From NCBI RefSeq assembly GCF_004360155.1, contig NZ_SAIS01000009.1:144413-208412 (forward strand): DNA of 64,000 nucleotides, written 5' to 3'. A program made the translations under genes and the position numbers. Numbering within the stretch: the first letter of the stretch is position 1; every line of letters starts with the position of its first letter. Below, one piece after another: positions 29,840 through 39,965 of this stretch. The notes below the pieces were generated by a model. The model searched no databases and was not told where the DNA came from. It was given only the letters and a program-made list of their open reading frames with translations. This stretch comes from Paraglaciecola marina. Lineage in GTDB: Bacteria; Pseudomonadota; Gammaproteobacteria; Enterobacterales; Alteromonadaceae.

Positions 29840-30466
29840 ATGATAGGTAACCTTCGCGGTATCTTACTTGAAAAACAGCCTCCTGAAATACTTATCGAAG
29901 CCGGTGGCGTGGGCTACGAAGTGCATGTGCCCATGACCAGTTTTTATCAGTTACCAGAAATTGGTCAAGAAGCGAATATCTGTATTCACTTTGTGACCCG
30001 TGAAGACGCTCAGCTGTTATTTGGATTTGCCAATAAACAAGAGCGAGCGGTTTTTCGTGAGTTAATTAAAGCCAGTGGTGTGGGGCCAAAACTAGCGCTA
30101 ACCATTTTGTCTGGTATGAATGCTCTGCAATTTATGCAATGTGTAAGTATGGAAGATGTGACTGGACTAACTAAATTGCCTGGAGTGGGTAAAAAGACTG
30201 CAGAACGTTTAGTCATTGAAATGCGTGATAGGTTAAGCAAACTAGCCAAAGAACAAGGCTATGCAGAAACCGTGCACTTAACCCCAGATTTACCTGTTGA
30301 AAACACCTTTGTACAACGTACCGATGCTAAAGAAGAAGCCTTAAGTGCGTTAATTGCTTTAGGATATAAAGCACCGCAAGCCACCAAAGTGATTAATTCT
30401 GTGCACCAAGAAGATATGAGCAGTGAAGTACTCATAAGAGAAGCGTTGCGAGCTATGGCAAATTAG
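29840..30466 (+). CDS. ruvA: Holliday junction helicase subunit RuvA
   Basis: RuvA binds four-way junctions and loads RuvB. The 208 residues have the N-terminal OB domain ([20 protein letters not shown]), two helix-hairpin-helix segments ([13 protein letters not shown] and [13 protein letters not shown]), and the C-terminal RuvB-binding domain ([12 protein letters not shown]). AAGGAAA precedes the ATG. Confidence 0.98.
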   Translation: MIGNLRGILLEKQPPEILIEAGGVGYEVHVPMTSFYQLPEIGQEANICIHFVTREDAQLLFGFANKQERAVFRELIKASGVGPKLALTILSGMNALQFMQCVSMEDVTGLTKLPGVGKKTAERLVIEMRDRLSKLAKEQGYAETVHLTPDLPVENTFVQRTDAKEEALSALIALGYKAPQATKVINSVHQEDMSSEVLIREALRAMAN

Positions 30467-30527
30467 AGACGGCAGGCAATAAATTTGATACTGTATAAAA
30501 AAACACTAAAGCTAATAATAAGTCACA

Positions 30528-31535
30528 ATGATTGAAGCAGACCGCATTATAAAACCCACAGCCAGCCATGAAGATGAAGTGGTTGACCGTGCCATTCGAC
30601 CTAAAATGCTGGTTGATTATACTGGGCAAGATCATGTCTGCTCACAAATGGAAATCTTTATAGAAGCCGCCAGAAAGCGTAGTGATGCGCTCGATCATCT
30701 ATTAATTTTTGGTCCCCCGGGTTTAGGTAAAACTACTTTGGCTAACATAGTGGCTAATGAAATGGGGGTGAATATTAAAACCACCTCTGGCCCTGTTTTA
30801 GAAAAAGCCGGTGATTTAGCGGCATTGTTAACCAATCTAGAAGAAAACGATGTATTGTTTATTGATGAAATACATCGCCTAAGCCCTGTAGTAGAAGAAA
30901 TCTTGTATCCTGCCATGGAAGATTATCAACTCGATATTATGATTGGTGAAGGGCCAGCGGCACGTTCAATTAAATTGGAATTACCCCCTTTTACCTTAAT
31001 TGGCGCAACCACAAGAGCGGGCTCTTTGACGTCTCCACTTAGAGATCGTTTTGGCATAGTACAGCGCCTAGAATTTTATAATGTTAAAGACTTAACTCAA
31101 ATTGTAAAACGCTCCGCCAGTTATTTAGATTTAACTATGGAAGAAGAAGGGGCCTTTGAAGTGGCCAAACGCTCACGGGGAACTCCAAGAATCAGTAACC
31201 GTTTATTACGCCGAGTGCGAGATTTCGCTGAAGTAAAAGCAGATGGCAAGATCACGGCTGGCGTGGCGGCACAAGCTTTAGATATGTTAGACGTAGATAA
31301 AGAAGGGTTTGATTACATGGACCGGAAATTACTATTAGCCATTATTGAAAAATTTATGGGCGGTCCAGTAGGTTTAGATAACTTAGCCGCAGCTATTGGT
31401 GAAGAGCGTGACACCATAGAAGATGTAATAGAGCCGTTTTTAATTCAACAAGGTTTTCTGCAGCGTACTCCGAGAGGACGCATAGCTTCACAGCGAGCAT
31501 TCTTGCATTTTGGAATAGATTATACTCCAGATTAA
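30528..31535 (+). CDS. ruvB: Holliday junction helicase subunit RuvB
   Basis: This AAA+ motor drives branch migration with RuvA. Walker A is [11 protein letters not shown], Walker B is LFIDEIHRL, and sensor and arginine regions ([18 protein letters not shown]) are present, with a C-terminal winged-helix domain ([11 protein letters not shown]). Length 335 is normal. It is the last gene of the cluster; the hairpin after it is oriented for the opposite strand. Confidence 0.98.
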   Translation: MIEADRIIKPTASHEDEVVDRAIRPKMLVDYTGQDHVCSQMEIFIEAARKRSDALDHLLIFGPPGLGKTTLANIVANEMGVNIKTTSGPVLEKAGDLAALLTNLEENDVLFIDEIHRLSPVVEEILYPAMEDYQLDIMIGEGPAARSIKLELPPFTLIGATTRAGSLTSPLRDRFGIVQRLEFYNVKDLTQIVKRSASYLDLTMEEEGAFEVAKRSRGTPRISNRLLRRVRDFAEVKADGKITAGVAAQALDMLDVDKEGFDYMDRKLLLAIIEKFMGGPVGLDNLAAAIGEERDTIEDVIEPFLIQQGFLQRTPRGRIASQRAFLHFGIDYTPD

Positions 31536-31550
31536 CGCTTATTTTTAGGC

Positions 31551-31578
31551 AAAAAAAAAGCCCACACAAAGTGTGGGC
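31551..31578 (-). terminator. Intrinsic terminator oriented to the reverse strand
   Basis: The perfect 8-bp stem GCCCACAC/GTGTGGGC (31560-31578) with an AAA loop has nine A's on its left. Read on the reverse strand this is a hairpin followed by a run of nine U's. On the forward strand no T tract follows. It therefore fits a transcript coming from the right on the reverse strand, although no protein gene lies there. Confidence 0.75.
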
Positions 31579-31686
31579 AAGCAACTAAAAAATTAGTTAA
31601 AGGGAATAAATCCAAGGAACATGTCAAAAAACTATTTTCACTTTTCAACCGTTTGGCGTCTAAATTACTCTGTAGCTCTAAGAACA
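31551..31686 (-). ncRNA. Candidate small RNA between ruvB and ybgC
   Basis: A plausible reverse-strand promoter (31693-31720) and the strong reverse terminator at 31551-31578 would bound an RNA of about 135 bases. It contains no convincing reading frame. A small hairpin (AACTA/TAGTT) precedes the terminator. This is a prediction from signal placement only; the RNA has no recognised family. Confidence 0.35.
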
Positions 31687-32144
31687 GGTGCTATTCTAAG
31701 AGTTATTGAGGTTTGTACAACTGAATAAAATTGATATTAGGCATTAGAAAAACTAATGAGTTAGTTTTTCAAAATAAATGGATGTTAGACTTTAGGCGTA
31801 TATCTATTTTATCTTTTTGATTTTAAAGGGTTTTTTATTCTGGTTATTTATTGTTCTATTATTTTTTCTGATTCTAAAAAGATTCTAGTAAAGTTAATGG
31901 GTATTAGCCTAGCTTGAATGTTTATTCACTATGTTAATGTGAGTTAATAGATGTTTTTAACCTGCGATTTTTGCTTTTACAGGTAATTATATGATTAATA
32001 TGGTTTTTTAAGTTGCTGTAAGGTGATTTTAAGGGGTTGTATATTTATTAGTTGGTAGCATAACTATTAAATATTGATAGTTAATCTCGATTCGAAAAGT
32101 TTTTTTAGTTGCTAGATTATTGACATTAAAAAGTTGAAAATAAA
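31687..32144. other. Very AT-rich spacer upstream of the tol-pal operon
   Basis: No gene is seen. The DNA is dominated by T and A runs. The start of ybgC is preceded by a stretch that may hold the operon promoter (TTGACA near 32120), but no matching -10 is clear. The reverse-strand promoter candidate of the small RNA lies at the left edge. Confidence 0.5.
31693..31720 (-). promoter_or_regulatory. Candidate promoter of the small RNA
   Basis: On the reverse strand TTGTAC (31715-31720) and TAGAAT (31693-31698) are 16 bases apart. The -10 is one base from consensus and the -35 is half matched. It points to the terminator at 31551-31578. Confidence 0.35.
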
Positions 32145-32546
32145 ATGAGCTTTGAACATAAAATTCGTGTTTATTACGAAGATACAGATGCTGGTGGCAT
32201 TGTTTATTATGCTAACTATTTAAAGTTTATGGAAAGGGCCAGAACAGAGTGGTTGAGAGCAATGGGGACAGAACAAGATATTCTTTTGGAACATTCTGTG
32301 GGTTTTGTCGTCAAACGGGTCGAAATGGATAATCACGCCCCTGCAAGGTTCAATGAATTGTTGAGTATTCAAACCGAAATAGTAGAATTGAAGCGTGCCA
32401 GTTTAGTGTTTAAACAAATCATCATCAGCCCAGCCAATAAACCTTTGGTTAGTGCTTTAATACGAGTCGCCTGTGTAAATATATTAAATATGAAACCACA
32501 AGCCATTCCAGAAAAAATATTAGGGGAATTTTCACGTGTCATCTGA
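32145..32546 (+). CDS. ybgC: Tol-Pal-associated acyl-CoA thioesterase
   Basis: This hot-dog thioesterase of 133 residues begins [28 protein letters not shown]; the [13 protein letters not shown]-type motif holds the catalytic Asp. YbgC hydrolyses acyl thioesters and is linked to phospholipid metabolism beside Tol-Pal. Its 3' end overlaps tolQ by 11 bases, so they are co-translated. Confidence 0.95.
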   Translation: MSFEHKIRVYYEDTDAGGIVYYANYLKFMERARTEWLRAMGTEQDILLEHSVGFVVKRVEMDNHAPARFNELLSIQTEIVELKRASLVFKQIIISPANKPLVSALIRVACVNILNMKPQAIPEKILGEFSRVI

Positions 32547-33237
32547 GTTATCTTTTATCGATCTGATTTTAGAAGCTAGTTTACTAGTTCAACTGGTTAT
32601 GTTGTTGTTGATTATTGCATCTATCGCATCTTGGGCTTTTATTATTGAGCGCAGTCGAGCTTTGAATGCTGCTCGTAGTGAAATGAAGAAATTTGAAGAC
32701 AAATTTTGGTCTGGCGTTGATTTAAATAAATTTTATCAAGAACTAGCTGCCCGAGAAACTGTAGGGGGGATGGCTAGTATGTTCTGTTCTGGCTTTAAAG
32801 AGTTTGTGAAATTGCGAAAGAGTTCATCCACTCCAGCAGATGCCATTATGGAAGGTACATCCCGTGCCATGCGTGTTTCTTTATCGAGAGAAATAGATAG
32901 TTTAGAAAGTCGCTTACCGTTTTTGGCCACAACTGGTTCAATTAGCCCCTACATTGGTTTGTTTGGGACAGTTTGGGGCATAATGAATTCGTTTATTGCA
33001 TTAGGTGGCCAACAACAAGCAACCTTAGCTATGGTGGCTCCAGGTATTGCTGAAGCATTGATTGCAACCGCGATGGGATTATTTGCTGCCATTCCAGCTG
33101 TAATTGCCTACAACCGTTTCAGTCATCAAGTAGAGAAACTTGAAAATAGCTATGGCAATTTTATGGAAGAATTTTCAAGTATTTTGCATAGACAAGCCTT
33201 GTCATCTAGTGCCGAAACTAACCAAGCTGCTGGATAG
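32536..33237 (+). CDS. tolQ: TolQ proton-channel subunit
   Basis: TolQ is the inner-membrane component of the TolQRA motor, which uses proton motive force for outer-membrane constriction at division. The 233 residues include three membrane helices ([16 protein letters not shown] near the N-terminus and a later pair around [13 protein letters not shown] and [19 protein letters not shown]). The start is GTG inside ybgC. Confidence 0.97.
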   Translation: MSSELSFIDLILEASLLVQLVMLLLIIASIASWAFIIERSRALNAARSEMKKFEDKFWSGVDLNKFYQELAARETVGGMASMFCSGFKEFVKLRKSSSTPADAIMEGTSRAMRVSLSREIDSLESRLPFLATTGSISPYIGLFGTVWGIMNSFIALGGQQQATLAMVAPGIAEALIATAMGLFAAIPAVIAYNRFSHQVEKLENSYGNFMEEFSSILHRQALSSSAETNQAAG

Positions 33238-33248
33238 GTAGTTAAACT

Positions 33249-33671
33249 ATGTATGTAAGAAAACGTAGACGCCCAGTCTCTGAGATTAATGTTGTTCCTT
33301 ATATCGATGTAATGTTGGTATTGTTGATTATCTTTATGGTAACCGCTCCCTTAATCACCCAGGGTGTAAAGGTAGATTTACCGAAAGCTGATTCGCAACC
33401 TTTAGATGAAGAAGCTAAGCCTCCGATTGTGGCGTCGGTAGATGCCCAAGGCCAATATTTCTTAAATGTGGGAGATACCCAGGATGAACCCATGTCTGCG
33501 GTCGACCTAGCCACTTTAGTAGCTGCACAATTACAAGTTGAACCCGATATACCTGTAGTTGTTAGAGGTGACGGTGCTGTGCCCTATAGTGAAGTCGTTC
33601 AATTGATGGTGTTGTTACAAAGAGCTGGCGCGCCGTCAGTGGGATTAATGACGACTCCACCGGAGAATTAG
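33249..33671 (+). CDS. tolR: TolR motor subunit
   Basis: The 140-residue ExbD/TolR protein has a single membrane helix, VVPYIDVMLVLLIIFMV, carrying the proton-conducting aspartate. A periplasmic domain ending RAGAPSVGLMTTPPE follows. It works with TolQ and TolA. Confidence 0.97.
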   Translation: MYVRKRRRPVSEINVVPYIDVMLVLLIIFMVTAPLITQGVKVDLPKADSQPLDEEAKPPIVASVDAQGQYFLNVGDTQDEPMSAVDLATLVAAQLQVEPDIPVVVRGDGAVPYSEVVQLMVLLQRAGAPSVGLMTTPPEN

Positions 33672-33678
33672 GCTAGCA

Positions 33679-34569
33679 ATGAACCTTTCCACTAGTTTTT
33701 CATTGTCCTTTTTGCTGCACTTAGCTGTGTTGTTTATGGTGTGGGTGAGTGCTGACTTTTCTTCATCTAAGGAAACTCCAGAGTATTCTGCCCCCGCACC
33801 AATTATTGAAGCTAAGGCAGTAGATGAACAGCAATTACAACAACAGGTTCAAAAAATAAAAGACCAGAAGAAGGCTCAGCAACAAAAAGAAGAGCAAAGG
33901 GTTAAAGATTTAGAACGCAGAGCTGCCGAGGCTGAAAGAAAGCGAAAGCAGCAAGAGTCTGAAGTATCTGAATTAAAGAAGCAGGCCCGTCAACAAGAGC
34001 AAAATAAAAAGAAAGCAGAACAAGCTGCCGCTGCCGCCCGAGAAAGACAGAAACAAGAAAAAGCTAAAGCTGAAAAGCTCGAAGCTGAGCGAAAGCGCAA
34101 AGAATTAGAAAAGAAAAAAGCCGATGAACTTGCACGTAAAGCAAAAGAAAAGCGTGAAAAAGAAGAAGCGGCTTTAAAAGAATTAGAAAGAAAACGGCAA
34201 CAAGAAAAAGAACAAGCAGAGCAACAAAAACTTTTAGAAGAGCAGTTACAAGCAGAACAAGCTGCAAGACAGCAAATACGAAATAAGCAAGTCTTGTCTG
34301 AAGTTCAAAAGTACCAAGCGTTAATCAAACAGACTATTGAACGAAACTTGATAGTAGATGATTCTATGAAAGGTAATTCTTGTCGCTTAAATATTCGTTT
34401 AGCATCGAATGGGTTAGTAATACAAGTTACTGAATTAGGTGGTAATGCTATTTTATGCCGTGCCGCTAAAGCAGCTGTATATAAATCAGATACATTGCCA
34501 GTTTCAAAAGAAGCGGACGTAAATCAACAATTACGTGATATTAACTTAACTGTAGAGCCAAAATTGTAA
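33679..34569 (+). CDS. tolA: TolA envelope-spanning protein
   Basis: An N-terminal membrane helix ([18 protein letters not shown]) is followed by a long helical stalk rich in Lys, Glu, Ala and Gln (about residues 50-205) and a globular C-terminal domain ([16 protein letters not shown]). TolA links the inner-membrane motor to TolB and Pal. At 296 residues it is shorter than E. coli TolA (421), mainly in the stalk. Its stop overlaps the tolB start by one base. Confidence 0.95.
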   Translation: MNLSTSFSLSFLLHLAVLFMVWVSADFSSSKETPEYSAPAPIIEAKAVDEQQLQQQVQKIKDQKKAQQQKEEQRVKDLERRAAEAERKRKQQESEVSELKKQARQQEQNKKKAEQAAAAARERQKQEKAKAEKLEAERKRKELEKKKADELARKAKEKREKEEAALKELERKRQQEKEQAEQQKLLEEQLQAEQAARQQIRNKQVLSEVQKYQALIKQTIERNLIVDDSMKGNSCRLNIRLASNGLVIQVTELGGNAILCRAAKAAVYKSDTLPVSKEADVNQQLRDINLTVEPKL

Positions 34570-35927
34570 TGCCCAAACTTAGAGTTGTACTCCTTCCTTT
34601 ATTATTTTCCCTAATGAGTTTTAACAGTTTCTCTGCCCTGGAGATTGTCATTACTGAAGGGGTTGATACATCAAGACCTATAGGTATTGTGCCGTTTAAG
34701 TGGGTTGGCGACGGTGTAATGCCTGAAAAACTTACTGAAGTAATTGGTGCCGATTTACGCCGTAGTGGTAAATTTAATCCTATTAAGGCAATAGATATGC
34801 CTCAGTATCCTGCTACTGACGCAGAGGTTGATTATAGTGCTTGGGCTGCAAAAGGTGTTGAAGCCGTTTTGGTGGGCACTATCGAACTCGCTGGCATTGA
34901 TAGATATACAGTATCTTATGAGTTAATTGATGTACTACGTGGGCAAATTACCGGTGGTGATTCACAAGTTCTAGTGGGTGGAAAATTAGTTAGCAGTAGT
35001 GAGCACATATTAGAAACCAGAAGATCAACTATTTCAGGAAACGAATTTAGACAATACTCCCATAGAATTAGTGATGTGGTTTATGAAAAGCTTACGGGTG
35101 AAAAAGGGGCCTTTATGACCCGGATTGCCTATGTATTGGTAAGAGATAGGCAAGCACATGAGTTTCCATATCAATTGGTAGTATCTGACTATGATGGTGT
35201 TAATGAAACTGTGTTGTTACGTTCGAAAGAGCCATTGATGTCACCTTCTTGGTCTCCTGATGGGACTAAGCTTGCTTATGTTAGTTTTGAGAATAAGCGA
35301 CCACAGATTTATATCCAAGATATCTACACCATGAGCCGTACTCAAATGACCAGCTTTCCTGGAATAAATGGTTCGCCAAAATTTTCACCTGATGGTAAAA
35401 AGCTAGCTTTAGTATTGTCTAAAGATGGCAATCCCGAATTATATGTTATGGATATAGCGAGTAAACATATTCGCAGACTCACAAATAATAGGGCGATAGA
35501 TACTGAACCTAGTTGGTTGCCTGATAGTAAAGGATTGATATTTAGTTCAGAACGGGGTGGTAAACCTCAGATATATCGAGTAAATTTAGCTACGAACAAG
35601 GTTCGACGCCTAACGTTTGATGGCGAAATGAATTTAGGTGGTACGGTAACCCCTAATGGCGAGCAGATGGTGATGGTGAATCGAACCCGAGGCAACTATC
35701 ATATTGCAAGGCAAGATCTTGATAGTGGGGATCTAATGGTTTTAACCAAAACTTATTTAGATGAATCGCCAAGTATTGCTCCAAATGGAAGTATGATCAT
35801 ATACAGTACATTGCATCAAGGAAAACAAGTTTTGTCTTTGGTCTCCCTTGATGGAAGATTTAAGGCTCGTCTACCAGCAGCCGATGGACAAGTAAAGGCA
35901 CCAAGTTGGTCGCCGTTTTTACTGTAG
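34569..35927 (+). CDS. tolB: TolB periplasmic beta-propeller
   Basis: A signal peptide ([16 protein letters not shown]) precedes an N-terminal domain with the TolA-binding region ([20 protein letters not shown]), then a six-bladed propeller with repeated [19 protein letters not shown] strands. TolB binds Pal and hands it over to TolA. Length 452 is normal. Confidence 0.97.
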   Translation: MPKLRVVLLPLLFSLMSFNSFSALEIVITEGVDTSRPIGIVPFKWVGDGVMPEKLTEVIGADLRRSGKFNPIKAIDMPQYPATDAEVDYSAWAAKGVEAVLVGTIELAGIDRYTVSYELIDVLRGQITGGDSQVLVGGKLVSSSEHILETRRSTISGNEFRQYSHRISDVVYEKLTGEKGAFMTRIAYVLVRDRQAHEFPYQLVVSDYDGVNETVLLRSKEPLMSPSWSPDGTKLAYVSFENKRPQIYIQDIYTMSRTQMTSFPGINGSPKFSPDGKKLALVLSKDGNPELYVMDIASKHIRRLTNNRAIDTEPSWLPDSKGLIFSSERGGKPQIYRVNLATNKVRRLTFDGEMNLGGTVTPNGEQMVMVNRTRGNYHIARQDLDSGDLMVLTKTYLDESPSIAPNGSMIIYSTLHQGKQVLSLVSLDGRFKARLPAADGQVKAPSWSPFLL

Positions 35928-35973
35928 CTTTGAGATATATAATTTAAATTCGATAAAAATAGGAATAAAAAGA

Positions 35974-36534
35974 ATGCAGCTTAATAAAATTTTTAAAGGT
36001 TTAATCATAGCTTTACCTGTTGTGACCTTAATGGCTTGTTCATCAACAAGTGAAGACGAAGCTTTAGCCGCTGAGCAAGCGAGAATCGCACAAGAGCAAG
36101 CAGCCGCTGATGCCCAAGCTGCAGAAGATGCAAAAGTTCAAACCGGAACTGTAGCGCCTTTAATGTCACCTGAAGAAGAAATGAAAAAGCAATTGGATGA
36201 GTTGCAAGAAAGCCAAACTGTTTATTTTGACTTTGACCGCGCTAGTATAAAGCCTGAGTTTTATTCAGTATTAGATTTACATGCCGCATTTTTAGTTAAA
36301 AATAGCAGCCAATCTGTTGTTATTGAAGGTCATACAGATAGCCGTGGTACACCAGAGTATAATATTGCTTTAGGTGAGTCTCGAGCCAAATCAGTTCAGA
36401 CTTATCTATTAAATGCAGGTGTAAGCTCTTCGCAAATTTCTGTTGTTTCTTATGGTGAAGAAAAGCCAGTTAATTATTACAGTACTGCAGCGGCTTTCGC
36501 AGAAAACCGTCGTGGTGTATTAGTTTACCAATAG
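35974..36534 (+). CDS. pal: Peptidoglycan-associated lipoprotein Pal
   Basis: The lipobox LMAC puts the acylated cysteine at residue 22. A linker rich in Ala, Glu and Gln (about 27-70) follows, then the OmpA-like peptidoglycan-binding domain (YFDFDRASIKPE and EGHTDSRGTPEYN). Pal anchors the outer membrane to peptidoglycan and is the Tol system's target. Confidence 0.97.
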   Translation: MQLNKIFKGLIIALPVVTLMACSSTSEDEALAAEQARIAQEQAAADAQAAEDAKVQTGTVAPLMSPEEEMKKQLDELQESQTVYFDFDRASIKPEFYSVLDLHAAFLVKNSSQSVVIEGHTDSRGTPEYNIALGESRAKSVQTYLLNAGVSSSQISVVSYGEEKPVNYYSTAAAFAENRRGVLVYQ

Positions 36535-36546
36535 TAGATTTTAAAC

Positions 36547-37296
36547 ATGATAAAACGCACCTTAGCGCTAAGTTTGCTAGGGCTATACGGAGCCGCAGTT
36601 ATTGCGGCTCCTGCGCCTGTGGCAGATGTAAATGACAGTAGTGATAAACAACGTCTTGTGGAACTAGAAAGAAAGTTTGCGTCTCGTACTCAAGCTCAAC
36701 ATCGTCAACAAGAACAATTGGACCTGTTACAAAGCGAAGTGAGTGAGCTTCGTGGTGCAATTGAAGTTCAAAGTTATCAATTAGAGAAAATCTTAGAGCG
36801 GCAGCGTGAGTTGTACCTTGAAATTGATAAACGTATTGAAGAAGTAAAGGCTCAACCAAGTACACAGGTTGCCACTGTGGCCACGCAGCTCGATACGCCT
36901 AGTGTTGCTACTCCGATATCTGGAAGTGATAACGAAGCTTACGATAAAGCGGTTAACCTAATATTAAAAGATCGCCTGTATGACCAAGCTATTCTAGAGT
37001 TTGAGGCATTTTTACAAAATTATCCTACTTCTGACTATGTGCCAAATGCGCGATATTGGTTAGGTCAAGTATTGTTTAATAAACAAGATTGGGTAGGGGC
37101 CGGTGAGCAATTTCAGTCGCTAGTTAGTAATTATCCAGACTCTAATAAAAGAGCGGATGCTTTGTTAAAGCTTGGGATTACGGAACTAGAAAGATCAAAT
37201 GCAGCTAGAGCTAAACAATTATGGGAACAATTAATGAGCGAATTCCCAGACTCTTCTTCGGCAAAGTTGGCGAGCAAGAGGTTAAATAGTCTATAA
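36547..37296 (+). CDS. cpoB: Cell division coordinator CpoB
   Basis: The 249-residue periplasmic protein has a signal peptide (MIKRTLALSLLGLYGAAVIA), a coiled-coil trimerisation region (about 30-100, QEQLDLLQSEVSELRGAIE) and C-terminal TPR repeats (AILEFEAFLQNYPTSDYVPN). CpoB (YbgF) links PBP1B peptidoglycan synthesis to Tol-Pal. It is the usual last gene of the operon. Confidence 0.94.
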   Translation: MIKRTLALSLLGLYGAAVIAAPAPVADVNDSSDKQRLVELERKFASRTQAQHRQQEQLDLLQSEVSELRGAIEVQSYQLEKILERQRELYLEIDKRIEEVKAQPSTQVATVATQLDTPSVATPISGSDNEAYDKAVNLILKDRLYDQAILEFEAFLQNYPTSDYVPNARYWLGQVLFNKQDWVGAGEQFQSLVSNYPDSNKRADALLKLGITELERSNAARAKQLWEQLMSEFPDSSSAKLASKRLNSL

Positions 37297-37404
37297 AAAT
37301 TGTGCGCTAAACTATTAATTAGCGCCAATGTTTCATTCTTTATACAAGTATCGTTCGCTTTTTCAGCAAACAGTTGAAATTATTAAAATAAATTAATTTT
37401 AGGC

Positions 37405-37432
37405 TTGCACAGAATTTTCAATTGAGTATTAT
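37405..37432 (+). promoter_or_regulatory. tRNA-Lys promoter
   Basis: TTGCAC (37405-37410) and TATTAT (37427-37432) are 16 bases apart and followed by a GC-rich discriminator (GCCGCC), typical of stringently controlled stable-RNA promoters. The first tRNA starts about 30 bases downstream. Confidence 0.75.
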
Positions 37433-37464
37433 ATGCCGCCTTCGCAGTGAGGCGAACGGAAAAA

Positions 37465-37540
37465 GGGTCGTTAGCTCAGTTGGTAGAGCAGTTGACTTTT
37501 AATCAATTGGTCGCTGGTTCGAATCCAGCACGACCCACCA
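37465..37540 (+). tRNA. tRNA-Lys (anticodon TTT), copy 1
   Basis: The 76-base cloverleaf has acceptor GGGTCGT/ACGACCC, D-arm GCTC/GAGC, anticodon loop CTTTTAA and T-arm GCTGG-TTCGAAT-CCAGC. CCA is encoded. Confidence 0.98.
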
Positions 37541-37583
37541 CTTTCCAAATCTCACCGCGTTTATGTAAAGTTTTCAATTAGAT

Positions 37584-37659
37584 GGGTCGTTAGCTCAGTT
37601 GGTAGAGCAGTTGACTTTTAATCAATTGGTCGCTGGTTCGAATCCAGCACGACCCACCA
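37584..37659 (+). tRNA. tRNA-Lys (anticodon TTT), copy 2
   Basis: Identical in sequence to the first copy, 43 bases further downstream, with CCA encoded. The pair is presumably co-transcribed from the promoter at 37405-37432. Confidence 0.98.
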
Positions 37660-38158
37660 TCTTTCTAAGTTTTCCTCAAAGTTATCAATACAAATCAATA
37701 TTCAAAGTTATTGACGTAAGTCGTGCCGGATGAGGATCAGCGTGGTAAATTCACTTTGAGGCAAATCAATTATGCGCCCATGATGATCGGCACCCAAATA
37801 AGACATCCTTGTCTTATTGAAAAGCGGAGCGGAACTTCGTTCCTAAAACTTCCGTTATCCCCCACCATCATTTTTGAAGCTTCATAACTTACTAGATAAC
37901 ATGATAAAGCGACCTTTAGCGCTTTATGCAGTTTTTATCTGAATCCAATTATAGTTTTGTAACACTGACTGAGTATGAGAGAGCTAGAGCGTCTAGAATA
38001 AAATGCCTAACTGTATGAGTATCATTAAACTTGGTAACTATTATTCTCTATAAATATTTGGCTAGTATTAATTAATATACCTGTAATCTTTGTTTAGACA
38101 TGAACTTGAAGCATTCTTCATTTACAATTAATCGGACACTCTGCAACGAAGAAGATAG
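37660..38158. other. Spacer after tRNA-Lys pair with hairpins and a possible tRNA relic
   Basis: A 9-bp perfect hairpin (AATAAGACA/TGTCTTATT) lies at 37797-37818, a small one (GGAAC/GTTCC) at 37831-37843, and ATAAAGCG/CGCTTTAT at 37902-37925. The stretch ends around 37870 with CCCCCACCATC, which looks like the 3' end of a tRNA, but no full cloverleaf can be drawn. It may be remains of a former tRNA cluster. Confidence 0.4.
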
Positions 38159-39001
38159 ATGGATTTACAAGATTACGTAGACAATGCTGGTGATATATTT
38201 GTTTTACCAGAAGCGGTTATTAAAATTAAACAATTAATCGATGATGATGCTGCTTCTTTGGATGATATTGCAGAGGTCATAAATTATGATCCTGCCATAA
38301 TGACCCAAGTCTTGAAAATATCGAATAGTGCTCTCTATAAGTTTCCAAATACTATAACGACTGTATCTAAAGCCATTCAGGTAATTGGCACACATTCTAT
38401 TTATGATTTGGTGCTAGCTTATGGTGTTGCTAGCGCCTTTAAAGATATCGCAACTGATGTAATCGATTTAGATAAGTATTGGGAAGAGTCAGTTTTTTGT
38501 GGGTTGTTGTGTAAATACTTAGCGGATGAACTTGGACTAAAAGAGCCGGAAAAGCTATTTGTGTGTGGGTTATTGCATAATTTAGGTGAGCTGGTAATGG
38601 TGCAATTAAATCCAGAGAGCGCCAAGAAATGCATGGATATTTCTTCTAAACGTCCATTGCAACAGCAAAAACAACATCTAGGGTTTTCTTATGTTGATAT
38701 CTCTAGTCGTTTGCTCGAACTTTGGGGAATACCCTCAGATATAGTTCGCATAGTAGAGTCTACACATGGTGCCCAGCAGGAACCTATGACTCAAGAACAA
38801 CAAGTCATTCAACTAGGATACTTGTTGGCACTAAATAACATTAATAATGAGCATTTCTCTAGATTTGATGGCGTAACCCCTGAAATGTATGGTGTTTTAA
38901 ACTTGGATAAAGAAAGCATAGATAATGCTGTAGATTTTAGTAATTTACAGCTTATGAGTGCTTTAGCCTTGTTTAGCCCGTCGTCATTCGCATTATTTTA
39001 A
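38159..39001 (+). CDS. HDOD domain signalling protein
   Basis: The 280-residue protein consists almost wholly of an HDOD domain (VLPEAVIKIKQLIDD, YDPAIMTQVLKISNSALY, FVCGLLHNLGELVM), a relative of HD phosphohydrolases. The LLHNLGEL segment keeps one His but lacks a full HD pair. HDOD proteins serve in signal transduction and motility regulation without clear catalysis. It is monocistronic, with GAAG upstream of the ATG. Confidence 0.88.
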   Translation: MDLQDYVDNAGDIFVLPEAVIKIKQLIDDDAASLDDIAEVINYDPAIMTQVLKISNSALYKFPNTITTVSKAIQVIGTHSIYDLVLAYGVASAFKDIATDVIDLDKYWEESVFCGLLCKYLADELGLKEPEKLFVCGLLHNLGELVMVQLNPESAKKCMDISSKRPLQQQKQHLGFSYVDISSRLLELWGIPSDIVRIVESTHGAQQEPMTQEQQVIQLGYLLALNNINNEHFSRFDGVTPEMYGVLNLDKESIDNAVDFSNLQLMSALALFSPSSFALF

Positions 39002-39007
39002 AGCGGA

Positions 39008-39820
39008 TTAGGCGAATATCGCTACCGTTTGCCTGCTTAACGCAACTAAAGCTCCACTACTATCCCAAACTTCTGCTTCTGTATTAGCATACCCATCTTG
39101 AGCATGTCGGGTTTTAGCTTTGTATACAAACCAGTCGGTGGGGTTAAATTGTTGGTGTGGGTGAATAAACTCTAAATTCCAATTCACTGTACTAGCTGCT
39201 GCAGGCCATTTTAACTGCTGTAAAACGGTTGGGGGCCACACATCAATCAAACTCACTAGATGAGCTTCTGTAAACGCTTTAGGAGCAACCTTAAACCGCA
39301 TTCGACCAAAAGTATGGCTGTTTTTATTGCCAGTAAAAGGCCAGCCTCCATCGGTTTTGGCTAATTCAAACTGACTAATAAATTTAGGGGTCACTTTAGG
39401 AATAGCTGGCAGAAAGTTTGCCTTTATTGGACCTTCTAAACCATGCTCCAAGTTATTGTGGACACGTATCTTTGATTGCCTATTTACGCCAAAGCTAGCC
39501 TGACTGAGAACCGCTGTGTTTCCATTTTGAATGATCCTGCCCATAGCCTGGGTGACATTTTTACCTTGTCTCAATATTTCAACCTGTATGGTAAATTCTT
39601 TATTCGCTTCTAGTGGACCAATAAATGCGGTGTTAAAAGATCTCATTAGATTTTCTGGCGGGATACTTTCTCGAATAGCCTTATATATTAAGGCTGCTGA
39701 TACACCGCCGTATATGGTTCTCCCTTGTGTCCAAGACTTGTCTAATGTGAGTTGTATTTCGGTTGTGTTTTGTTCTATTTGATTTTTAATAGAATCAAAA
39801 AAGCTGTCTATGTGCATCAT
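39008..39820 (-). CDS. TesB-like acyl-CoA thioesterase family protein
   Basis: The 270-residue double hot-dog protein has the family segments QGRTIYGGVSAALIYKAI (N-terminal hot dog) and WNLEFIHPHQQF with YANTEAEVWDSSGALVALSRQ (C-terminal hot dog). It probably cleaves acyl-CoA esters. The first two codons are both ATG and either can start translation. It converges on the HDOD gene with a 6-base gap. Confidence 0.82.
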   Translation of the reverse strand: MMHIDSFFDSIKNQIEQNTTEIQLTLDKSWTQGRTIYGGVSAALIYKAIRESIPPENLMRSFNTAFIGPLEANKEFTIQVEILRQGKNVTQAMGRIIQNGNTAVLSQASFGVNRQSKIRVHNNLEHGLEGPIKANFLPAIPKVTPKFISQFELAKTDGGWPFTGNKNSHTFGRMRFKVAPKAFTEAHLVSLIDVWPPTVLQQLKWPAAASTVNWNLEFIHPHQQFNPTDWFVYKAKTRHAQDGYANTEAEVWDSSGALVALSRQTVAIFA

Positions 39821-39965
39821 TTGTCCGTGTTTGAAAGTCGATTTGTATAAGTAACGTTTTAGTTACTCTATAGTGATTATCATAGTTTTTCATGCTGAAG
39901 TCACAATTTCATATCGTTATGATAGGGCATAAGTTATTGTTATATTTGCAAAAAATATACTGGAG

